Part shown: positions 1-5,450 of the stretch, one piece after another
How the letters are laid out: each line of letters begins with the position of its first letter
Position numbering within the stretch: the first letter of the stretch is position 1
Source: Clostridia bacterium
GTDB taxonomy: Bacteria > Bacillota > Clostridia > Oscillospirales > RGIG577
DNA: 6,371 bases
Direction: 5' to 3'
Assembly (NCBI GenBank): GCA_017419325.1
Contig: JAFOLN010000005.1
Coordinates: forward strand, 1-6,371
Translations under genes and position numbers: made by a program
Notes under the pieces: model-generated
What the model was told of the DNA's origin: nothing
Databases searched by the model: none
The model's input: only the letters and a program-made list of their open reading frames with translations

Positions 1-1079
1 ATGCGCCCGCCTGTAACGGTAAGCGAATCCGCGTCCGACCGGGCCTCTATGCCCAGTGCGCGAAGCATGTTTTCGCAGGCCGCTATCCTGTCGCTTTCCT
101 TAAGTCTCAGCCTTGCCGCGTTCACAAAGCGGGTCTCGCCCGCGGCTGCCGCCGCAAGCACACAAAGCACGGGGAGCATATCGGGCGTTTCGCCCAAGTC
201 GACCTCGCACGCCCGAAGCCGCGCGGGATATACGGTCACCGAGTCGCCGCCTATATGAAAGTGCGCCCCGAATTTTTTTAAAACGTCTATTATGGCCTTG
301 TCGCCCTGCGGCGAGTTCATCTGAAGCCCCGTCACCGTGACGGACGCGCCCATGGCGCCCGCGCAGAGGAAGAACGCCGCGTTGGACCAGTCGCCCTCCA
401 CGTTCACGCGCCCCGGGGACGTGAACCGCTGCCCGCCGCTCACCGTAAACGAGCGCGGGCCCTTTTCTGCTGTGACGCCGAATTTTTTAAGCGCCCCCAA
501 AGTTATGTCAACATAAGGCGACGACTGAAGCTCCGTCGTAAGGCGTATGGAGCCGCCCTCTCTTAAAAGGGGCAGCGCGAGAAGAAGCCCCGTTATGTAC
601 TGGGAGCTTACGTTGCCCGGGAGCGTAAATTCGCCGCCGCTCATTCTGCCCGAGGTCTCAAAGGGCAGCGAGTCCGCGCTGAAATCCACGCCGTGGAGCT
701 TCATCTGGGACGTAAGCTCGCCTATCGGCCTTTTCGGGAGCCTTCCCCGCCCCGTAAACGACGTCTTTTCGTAAAGCGCCGCCGCCACGGGCAGAAGAAA
801 GCGGAATGTGGAGCCGCTTTCCCCGCAGTCGAGCGCGGGATGCGCCGCACCCCTGCGTATGGGACGGACGACATTCGCGCCGTCCCTCTTTTCTATGTGC
901 GCACCCATCGCCTCAAGGCATAAAACGGTGGCCTCTATGTCCTCGCTCGTTCTGTCCATGAAAAGCTCCGTTTCCCCGTCCGAAAGGGCGGCGCATATGA
1001 GGAGCCTGTGGGCGTCCGATTTTGAGGGTATTGCTCCGATTTTGCCCGAAAGCCGCTTCGGAGTGACTTTTATATCCAT
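1..1079 (-). CDS. aroA: 3-phosphoshikimate 1-carboxyvinyltransferase (EPSP synthase), 3'-truncated by window edge
   Basis: EPSP synthase transfers the enolpyruvyl group of PEP to shikimate 3-phosphate, step 6 of the shikimate pathway, in the cytoplasm. I translated it from ATG at 1079: 359 codons are visible and the frame is open at the left edge. Family length is about 425-430, so some 65-70 C-terminal residues are missing. Visible motifs are the N-terminal substrate loop PSKSDAHR (18-25), CGESGSTFRF (85-94, equivalent to the GNAGT..R motif), the RLPKRPIGEL segment (113-122), SSQYITGLLLALPLL (158-172), VEGDWSNAAFF (227-237), PDMLPV with the probable catalytic Asp300, and LRLKESDRI (324-332). 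The start follows the aroB stop after one base, with the G-rich end of aroB serving as SD, so translation is probably coupled. It is the last gene seen of the aroF-tyrA-aroB-aroA operon, which may continue beyond the window. Family assignment is secure. Confidence 0.97.
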   Translation of the reverse strand, partial: MDIKVTPKRLSGKIGAIPSKSDAHRLLICAALSDGETELFMDRTSEDIEATVLCLEAMGAHIEKRDGANVVRPIRRGAAHPALDCGESGSTFRFLLPVAAALYEKTSFTGRGRLPKRPIGELTSQMKLHGVDFSADSLPFETSGRMSGGEFTLPGNVSSQYITGLLLALPLLREGGSIRLTTELQSSPYVDITLGALKKFGVTAEKGPRSFTVSGGQRFTSPGRVNVEGDWSNAAFFLCAGAMGASVTVTGLQMNSPQGDKAIIDVLKKFGAHFHIGGDSVTVYPARLRACEVDLGETPDMLPVLCVLAAAAAGETRFVNAARLRLKESDRIAACENMLRALGIEARSDADSLTVTGGR

Positions 1080-1080
1080 T

Positions 1081-2145
1081 CTAAGCCCCCGTTCCTTTTT
1101 CTATGATGCTCTGAAGTGCGTCTATATTTATCTTCATAAGGCGGCACCTTCCGATGCGCTCCGGGATAACGAGCGTAATCTCGCTTCCCTTCCGCTTCTT
1201 GTCGGAAAGCGCGGCGCGCGCAAGCTCTGACGGGGCATACTTTGTATCTATGGGCAGTCCGTTTGCCGAGAGCGCGCTCTCGAGGCGCGTAACGTCGCCC
1301 CTGTCCATAATGCCCATATTCTGTGAGGCTCTCGCAATTATGCCCATGCCCGCCGCCACCGCGTGGCCGTGGGAGATGCCGTAATCGCTTATCTTCTCTA
1401 TGGCATGGCCTATTGTGTGGCCGAGGTTCAATAGCTGTCTTTCGCCCCGGTCAAACTCGTCCGCCTCCACAACGCGCCCCTTATGCGTAACGCACCGCTC
1501 TATTATAAACGGAAGCTTTCCCGATTCCGATATATCGCCGCCCTCGAATTTTGAGAACAGCTCCTCATCGAAAAGCACGCCCGTCTTTATCGCCTCGGCT
1601 ATGCCGTCGGACAGCGTTTCGGGGGGCAGCGTTTTAAGCGTGTCCGTGTCGCATATGACGGCCTCGGGCTGTAAGAACACGCCCGCAAGGTTCTTTCCCG
1701 CCTTAAGGTCGACCGCCGTCTTGCCGCCAACGGAGGAGTCCACCGCCGCAAGCAGCGTGGTGGGCATCTGTATGAACTTTATGCCGCGAAGGAACACCCC
1801 CGCCGCAAAGCCCGTTATGTCGCCCGAAACGCCCCCGCCCAACGCGAAAAGCGCGTCGCTTCGCGTTATGCCGCTTTCGGCAAGGAATTCAAGTATGTCT
1901 GAAAGCGTCGCCATGTTCTTCGACTGCTCCCCCGCGGGGAACGCGTAGGGGCATACGGAAAAGCCCGCGCCCTCAAGGCTTTGTTTCACCCGCTCGAGAT
2001 ACAGCGGCCCGACCGTCGTATCGGTTATCACGGCTATGCGGCAGGGCTTCATGACCCCCGCCGCGATCTTTCCCGCGCGGTCTGTAAGACCCGCGCCGAT
2101 GTGTACGTCGTATGCGCGTCCCGCGTTTATTCTGACCGTCTTCAT
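1081..2145 (-). CDS. aroB: 3-dehydroquinate synthase
   Basis: AroB converts DAHP to 3-dehydroquinate using NAD+ and a divalent metal, step 2 of the shikimate pathway, in the cytoplasm. The 354 residues match the usual bacterial length. The N-terminal NAD-binding half carries GGGVSGDITGF (103-113) and FLRGIKFIQMPTTLLAAVDSSVGGK (split at 118-142). GKNLAGVF lies at 150-157. Metal ligands inferred by motif alignment are Glu184 (DGIAEAIKTG), His243 (LNLGHTIGHAIE, first His) and His259 (ISHGHAVAAGM). The residue after the last ligand's Gly is His261, where E. coli and many others have Glu. The start ATG overlaps the tyrA stop by one base (TGATG), so re-initiation or coupling is likely. It is the third gene of the operon and ends one base before aroA. 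Identification is secure; the ligand numbering is by analogy. Confidence 0.98.
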   Translation of the reverse strand: MKTVRINAGRAYDVHIGAGLTDRAGKIAAGVMKPCRIAVITDTTVGPLYLERVKQSLEGAGFSVCPYAFPAGEQSKNMATLSDILEFLAESGITRSDALFALGGGVSGDITGFAAGVFLRGIKFIQMPTTLLAAVDSSVGGKTAVDLKAGKNLAGVFLQPEAVICDTDTLKTLPPETLSDGIAEAIKTGVLFDEELFSKFEGGDISESGKLPFIIERCVTHKGRVVEADEFDRGERQLLNLGHTIGHAIEKISDYGISHGHAVAAGMGIIARASQNMGIMDRGDVTRLESALSANGLPIDTKYAPSELARAALSDKKRKGSEITLVIPERIGRCRLMKINIDALQSIIEKGTGA

Positions 2146-2981
2146 CAGTTGCCACCCGCTTCCGCCTTTTTGAGCCTGCCTTCCTTCAAAAGGCGTATAA
2201 GCTCGGTGGAATCGGCGGCTTTAAGCGCGTAAAGGTATTCGTTTAAGTTCTTTATGAATATTTCAAGCTCCTCTGTCAGATTGTCGGCGTTGTCCAAAAA
2301 CAGCTCCGTCCACATCTGCTCGTCAAGGCGCGCAACTCTCGTCATATCGCGGAAGCTGCCGCCCGAAAATCCCCTGCGCTTTGCGGCGGAGGGCGATTTC
2401 ACATACGCGCTGGCCGTTATATGGGCAAGCTGGGAGGTGAAGGCGATAACGCGGTCATGCTCCTCCGGAGTTGTAAACGTAAGGCTTCCGAAGCCTATGT
2501 CGGTGAAGAATATTTTAAGCCTTTCAAGAAGCGCCGCGTCCGTGCGCTCGTCGGGCGTAAGTATCATGGACGCGCCGTCAAACATGCCGTCCGTGGAATT
2601 TACGAAGCCGCCGCGCTCGCGTCCCGCCATGGGGTGCCCGCCGATGTATGAAAAGCCCCGCTCCCGCGCGATGGGCGCGACGCGCTCTGTAACGGCGCGC
2701 TTTACGCCGCACAAATCTATTACTACCGTCTTTTTGTCTATATTCTCCGCGTTTTCAATGACCCATTTTACCGCTTCGCCGGGGCGCACCGCGATGAGTA
2801 TGATATCGCACTCGCCCAGGTTCGTTTCGTCCAGCTTTTCGTCTATCGCGCCGCAGAGCCGCGCGAAGGTCATGGTCTCCGCGTCAAGGTCAACGCCCGC
2901 CACATGATGGAGCGTGTGCGCCTTTATGCTTTTCGCCATGGAGCCGCCTATAAGCCCCAGACCCACTATGCCTACGTTCAC
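2145..2981 (-). CDS. tyrA: Prephenate dehydrogenase (TyrA, stand-alone, no ACT domain)
   Basis: TyrA oxidatively decarboxylates prephenate to 4-hydroxyphenylpyruvate, the committed step to tyrosine. An arogenate-preferring variant cannot be excluded by eye. The 278-residue protein begins with a Rossmann fold, VGLGLIGGS (6-14), with Asp31/Asp33 at the end of beta-2, which favours NAD+ over NADP+. The helical dehydrogenase domain shows GGHPMAGRERGGF (114-126), a SQLAHITASAY segment (183-193, with His187) and GGSFRDMTRVA (207-217, with Arg215). The protein ends soon after this domain, so it lacks the C-terminal ACT domain used for tyrosine feedback in some homologues, and has no chorismate mutase fusion. 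The start is GTG at 2981, overlapping the aroF stop as GTGA, with GAGGAGG seven bases upstream; this makes the start firm. It is the second gene of the aro operon. Confidence 0.95.
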   Translation of the reverse strand: MNVGIVGLGLIGGSMAKSIKAHTLHHVAGVDLDAETMTFARLCGAIDEKLDETNLGECDIILIAVRPGEAVKWVIENAENIDKKTVVIDLCGVKRAVTERVAPIARERGFSYIGGHPMAGRERGGFVNSTDGMFDGASMILTPDERTDAALLERLKIFFTDIGFGSLTFTTPEEHDRVIAFTSQLAHITASAYVKSPSAAKRRGFSGGSFRDMTRVARLDEQMWTELFLDNADNLTEELEIFIKNLNEYLYALKAADSTELIRLLKEGRLKKAEAGGN

Positions 2982-3997
2982 GATTTTGCCTCCTCTGCCC
3001 GCATAAAGCTGTGAAGCGAGATGAGCTTTCCGGCAAGCTCGTCGAACGCCTCGGGCTTAAGCGACTGCGGGCCGTCGCACCATGCGCGTGCCGGGTCGTT
3101 GTGCACCTCTATGATGAGGCCGTCCGCGCCCGTTGCGACAGCGCCCATGGCGAGAGGAGCCACCAGCGCCGACTTGCCCGTAGCGTGGCTCGGGTCGATG
3201 ATTATGGGAAGATGGGTAAGCGTGCGGAGAACCGGGATAGCCGCAAGGTCGAGGGTGTTTCTCGTGTACGTCTCGAAGGTGCGTATGCCGCGCTCGCAGA
3301 GTATTACCTGCTCGTTGCCGTTCGCCATAACGTACTCTGCGCTCATGAGCCACTCCTCATACGTGGAGGACATGCCGCGCTTTATCATGACCGGCTTATC
3401 CTGCGCGCCCAGCACCTTTAAAAGGTTGAAGTTCTGCATGTTTCTCGCGCCCACCTGGATTATGTCTATATCGTCGAAAAGCGGAAGCTGGGACGCGTCC
3501 ATTATCTCCGTAACGATGGGAAGCCCCGTTTCCTTTCTGGCCATTTTAAGAAGCTCTATGCCCTCCGCGCCAAGGCCCTGGAAGGAGTAGGGCGAGGTGC
3601 GGGGCTTGAACGCGCCGCCTCTGAGCACCGTCGCGCCGCTTGCTTTTACGGCCTTCGCCACGCCTATTATCTGATCCTCGGTCTCAACGGAGCAGGGGCC
3701 CGCCATCATGGTGAGGGTGCCGCCGCCTATCTGGGTGTTCTTTACCTTTATTACCGTGTCCTCGGGATGGAATTTCCTGTTCGCGCTCTTATAGGGCTCC
3801 TGAACGCGCTTAACGTCCTCAACTATGTCGAGCGCGGCAATCAGGTCTATGTCGAGCCTCGAGGAGTCGCCCACGATGCCGAGTATCTGGCGCGACGCGC
3901 CCTCGCTTCGATGTACCTGTAAATTTTTGTCCTCAAGCCAGGATATAAGACCTTCCACCTGTTCCTTATCGGGGTTCTGCTTCAGTAATACGACCAT
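2978..3997 (-). CDS. aroF: DAHP synthase, type I beta with N-terminal ferredoxin-like regulatory domain
   Basis: 3-Deoxy-D-arabino-heptulosonate 7-phosphate synthase condenses PEP with erythrose 4-phosphate, the entry step of the shikimate pathway. The 339 residues are almost the length of the Thermotoga maritima enzyme (338). Residues 1-75 form a small ferredoxin-like/ACT-like domain ending at the conserved FHPEDT (76-81), and residues 82-330 form the TIM barrel. Seen in order are MAGPCSVE (98-105), LRGGAFKPRTSPYSFQGLG (125-143), QVGARNMQNF (181-190), KRG (206-208), CERGIRTFE (234-242), RNTLDL, DPSHATG (268-274) and IIEVHNDP (295-302). Metal ligands by analogy are Cys102, His271, Glu297 and Asp308. 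There is no fused chorismate mutase. In this subfamily the N-terminal domain mediates Tyr/Phe feedback inhibition, so enzyme activity is probably controlled as well as expression. It is the first structural gene, directly behind the attenuator. Confidence 0.98.
   Translation of the reverse strand: MVVLLKQNPDKEQVEGLISWLEDKNLQVHRSEGASRQILGIVGDSSRLDIDLIAALDIVEDVKRVQEPYKSANRKFHPEDTVIKVKNTQIGGGTLTMMAGPCSVETEDQIIGVAKAVKASGATVLRGGAFKPRTSPYSFQGLGAEGIELLKMARKETGLPIVTEIMDASQLPLFDDIDIIQVGARNMQNFNLLKVLGAQDKPVMIKRGMSSTYEEWLMSAEYVMANGNEQVILCERGIRTFETYTRNTLDLAAIPVLRTLTHLPIIIDPSHATGKSALVAPLAMGAVATGADGLIIEVHNDPARAWCDGPQSLKPEAFDELAGKLISLHSFMRAEEAKS
2989..2995 (-). promoter_or_regulatory. Ribosome binding site of tyrA (fixes a GTG start)
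   Basis: GAGGAGG on the minus strand lies inside the last codons of aroF, seven bases (CAAAATC) before GTG at 2981. It supports the GTG start and means tyrA can be initiated on its own as well as by coupling to aroF termination. Confidence 0.85.
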
Positions 3998-4005
3998 TTT
4001 TTCTT

Positions 4006-4011
4006 CCTCCT
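4006..4011 (-). promoter_or_regulatory. Ribosome binding site of aroF
   Basis: AGGAGG on the minus strand lies eight bases before the aroF ATG at 3997. It sits only a few bases beyond the U-tract of the upstream terminator hairpin, so read-through transcripts immediately expose a strong SD. Confidence 0.9.
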
Positions 4012-4014
4012 AAC

Positions 4015-4046
4015 AAAATAAAAACCGCAGCCGGCCGGGCTGCGGT
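4015..4046 (-). terminator. Intrinsic terminator (attenuator, regions 3:4) upstream of aroF
   Basis: Read on the minus strand, ACCGCAGCC (4046-4038) pairs perfectly with GGCTGCGGT (4032-4024) across a five-base loop (CGGCC). It is followed by the T-rich tail TTTTTATTTT (4023-4014 region). A 9-bp G+C-rich stem plus U-tract is a classical Rho-independent terminator. Its position between the leader peptide gene and the aroF SD, with no gene to terminate other than the leader, makes it an attenuator rather than an ordinary gene end. On the plus strand the same hairpin has no T-tract after it. Confidence 0.92.
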
Positions 4047-4127
4047 GAGTTTATGAGAAATGAAATTATATTTTGCCTCTCACACATTTTCAGCCAAACC
4101 GAAACAAGCCTTGTCGCCGCTAAAATA
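4038..4127 (-). promoter_or_regulatory. Alternative RNA pairings (1:2 pause and 2:3 antiterminator) of the aroF attenuator
   Basis: Drawn by hand on the minus-strand RNA. Region 1, UAUUUUAGC (4127-4119; codons Tyr20-Phe21-Ser22), pairs with GCUGAAAAUG (4094-4085) with one bulged G and one G.U pair. Region 2, GGCUGAAAAUGUGUGAG (4095-4079), can instead pair with region 3, CUCACCGCAGCC (4049-4038), as two 5-bp blocks, GGCUG/CAGCC and GUGAG/CUCAC, around an internal loop. Region 3 is also the 5' arm of the terminator. The leader stop codon lies inside region 2. A ribosome stalled on the Tyr/Phe codons would cover region 1 and free region 2 to form the antiterminator. A ribosome reaching the stop would cover region 2 and let the terminator form. 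Folding energies were not computed. Confidence 0.7.
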
Positions 4128-4184
4128 AAAGCTAAAGACAAAGCTAAAGTAACGGTATTCAGCTGTACGGGAAAGTGCTTTCAT
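4080..4184 (-). CDS. Phe/Tyr-rich leader peptide of the aroF operon
   Basis: I translated a 34-codon ORF from ATG at 4184 to TGA at 4082-4080. It is too short for routine ORF calling. Residues 10-21 read YRYFSFVFSFYF. Overall there are three Tyr (10, 12, 20) and six Phe (13, 15, 17, 19, 21, 28), and no Trp. The first nine residues and the tail after Gly23 are unremarkable. An SD-like AAGGA (4199-4195) lies ten bases before the ATG, and a TATAAT lies just ahead of it. The composition and the terminator 33 bases after the stop match ribosome-mediated attenuation leaders such as enterobacterial pheL in principle, though not in sequence. The peptide itself is probably not functional; ribosome progress along the aromatic codons would be the sensor. 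I know of no named family for this exact peptide. The longer plus-strand ORF covering the same DNA lacks comparable signals. Confidence 0.87.
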   Translation of the reverse strand: MKALSRTAEYRYFSFVFSFYFSGDKACFGLAENV

Positions 4185-4206
4185 AAAATTTCGTTCCTTA
4201 ATATGT

Positions 4207-4226
4207 ATTATACAGTCATAATATCA
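4207..4226 (-). promoter_or_regulatory. Promoter of the aroF operon leader
   Basis: Two overlapping candidates face left. One is a perfect -10, TATAAT (4212-4207), with no recognisable -35 at normal spacing, placing the start near 4200. The other is an extended -10, TGATATTAT (4226-4218), with a weak TTTAAT -35 (4246-4241) at 17-bp spacing, placing the start near 4211. Either gives a leader RNA of roughly 185-200 nt up to the terminator and a short 5' UTR before the leader peptide SD. Which is used cannot be decided by eye. Confidence 0.6.
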
Positions 4227-4238
4227 CTTTACCGCGTA

Positions 4239-4290
4239 AAATTAAAGCAACAAGTACCACAAATTATGCACGCTGTGAGAGCTTTAATTT
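4239..4290. repeat. 10-bp perfect inverted repeat between the divergent promoters
   Basis: AAATTAAAGC (4239-4248) and GCTTTAATTT (4281-4290) are exact reverse complements separated by 32 bases. The left arm overlaps the possible -35 of the leftward aro leader promoter. The right arm lies shortly before the rightward holA promoter. The spacing, about four helical turns arm to arm, would suit binding of a protein to both arms, but A+T-rich DNA produces such matches by chance and no regulator is encoded here. Confidence 0.4.
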
Positions 4291-4314
4291 AGGCACTGTG
4301 CCCAAAGGCATATG

Positions 4315-4323
4315 TGGTATACT
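4315..4323 (+). promoter_or_regulatory. Extended -10 promoter of holA
   Basis: TGGTATACT is a TGn-TATAAT-type extended -10 with five of six -10 bases. No good -35 is visible at 16-18 bp, which is tolerable for extended -10 promoters. Transcription would start near 4330 and leave a short 5' UTR before ATG at 4353. A GTG at 4314 in the holA frame lies inside this element, which argues against the longer start. Confidence 0.55.
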
Positions 4324-4340
4324 TAAAGAAAAACACAAAT

Positions 4341-4346
4341 GCGGAG
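4341..4346 (+). promoter_or_regulatory. Ribosome binding site of holA (selects ATG 4353)
   Basis: GCGGAG, with its GGAG core at 4343-4346, lies six bases before ATG at 4353. No SD stands at a suitable distance before the in-frame GTG at 4314, so the shorter 365-residue start is preferred. Confidence 0.6.
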
Positions 4347-4352
4347 CGTATC

Positions 4353-5450
4353 ATGAGCGTAAGTCAGCTTAAAAAGGACATAAAAAACAATAAATTTGCC
4401 CATTCTTATGTGTTCCTCGGCGCGGAACGCTACTTAAAGGAGTATTACTTTGCCCTGGCGCGGGACACCTTCACAGGCGGCGACGAGCTGAACCTTAACT
4501 GTACCGTGTTCGACGCGAAGACCATGGACCCGGAGGAGCTTTCCGCCGTTGCCGAAAGCTACCCCGTAATGAGCGAAAGACGGCTCATAATAATAAACGA
4601 CCTTACCCACACCGCGCTCACAAAGGGCGTTTACGAGACGCTTCTTTTTCTTACGTCCGATATGCCCGACTACCTTACGCTGTTCTTCAATTACAGCGAC
4701 CCGGAGTACGACCCCTTCAAGGTGAAGGTGAAGGCGAAAAAGGAGGAGGGCGCCGCAAAGGGAAAGAAGAAGGCTAAGGACGAGGAGAAGAAATCTCCCG
4801 CCGAAATGTTCTCCGAGCTTTACCGAAAAAGCCTTATATGCGACTTTTCCCGCCCCGCTGAGCGCGATCTTACGGTATGGATAAAAAGGAACGTCGAGGC
4901 CGGCGGCAAGACCGTATCTGACGCCGCCATACGCCGCCTTATCACGGACGTGTCCCGCGATATGTCGGTCTTAAAGCATGAGATTGCGAAGCTCTGCGCC
5001 TACGCCCCGAAAAAGGAAATCGTCCCGGACGACATCGACGCCGTATGCATAACGACGACGGAGGCGCGCGTCTTTTCTTTGGGCGACGCCATAATCTTCT
5101 CCCGCCCGCAGGCCGCCTATACGATAACAGACACGCTCATGCGCCAGAACCGCGAGCATCCGCTTATGATACTTGCGTATCTTACGTCGGTGTTCTCAAA
5201 TCTTCTGAAGCTTGCGGCGGCAAAGAACGCCCGCGTGGATCTGGAGCTTGCGAAAAAGGAAACAGGCTACGGCGGCACCGTATCGAATGCGCTCAGGATG
5301 CTTTCACGCGTCGACGAGGGCACGCTCAAGCGCCTTGTGACCATGTGCCGCGACGCCGACTTCAAAATGAAGGATTCCCGCGTACCGCCTGAGGTAATAA
5401 TGGAGCTTTTCCTCGCGGAGGCGCTTCTTTTAACGGGGGCGCGGTCATGA
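4353..5450 (+). CDS. holA: DNA polymerase III subunit delta (clamp loader)
   Basis: The delta subunit is the clamp-opening wrench of the replicative clamp loader, acting with gamma/tau and delta-prime to load the beta clamp. I start it at ATG 4353, giving 365 residues, slightly longer than the typical 330-345. Family features are YVFLGAERYLKEYY near the N-terminus (19-32), PVMSERRLIIINDL (71-84), and in the collar region TEARVFSLGDAIIFSRPQAAY (split at about 236-256) followed by a REHPLMILAYLTSVFSNLLKL helix segment (267-287). No Walker A motif is seen, as expected for delta. A Lys/Glu-rich low-complexity stretch (about 123-147, including KKEEGAAKGKKKAKDEEKK) interrupts the domain I/II region and accounts for the extra length. 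The start region is compatible with an extended -10 promoter, and the stop overlaps the next gene by ATGA. Identification rests on the family pattern; delta proteins diverge strongly. Confidence 0.9.
   Translation: MSVSQLKKDIKNNKFAHSYVFLGAERYLKEYYFALARDTFTGGDELNLNCTVFDAKTMDPEELSAVAESYPVMSERRLIIINDLTHTALTKGVYETLLFLTSDMPDYLTLFFNYSDPEYDPFKVKVKAKKEEGAAKGKKKAKDEEKKSPAEMFSELYRKSLICDFSRPAERDLTVWIKRNVEAGGKTVSDAAIRRLITDVSRDMSVLKHEIAKLCAYAPKKEIVPDDIDAVCITTTEARVFSLGDAIIFSRPQAAYTITDTLMRQNREHPLMILAYLTSVFSNLLKLAAAKNARVDLELAKKETGYGGTVSNALRMLSRVDEGTLKRLVTMCRDADFKMKDSRVPPEVIMELFLAEALLLTGARS

Noticed and set aside
1400..1948. 182-codon plus-strand ORF within aroB, and similar plus-strand frames across aroA, tyrA and aroF
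   Set aside because: They are shadows of conserved minus-strand enzymes, with Ser/Pro-rich antisense composition and no SD.
4024..4200. T-box riboswitch upstream of aroF
   Set aside because: A terminator before an aromatic gene in a Gram-positive suggests a T-box, but there is no UGGNACC-type T-box sequence before the terminator, and the leader of about 190 nt is occupied by a well-formed aromatic leader ORF.
4053..4292. 79-codon plus-strand ORF in the aroF-holA gap
   Set aside because: It lies antisense to the leader peptide and promoters, begins inside the attenuator, has no family resemblance and no clear SD. The minus-strand reading explains the region far better.
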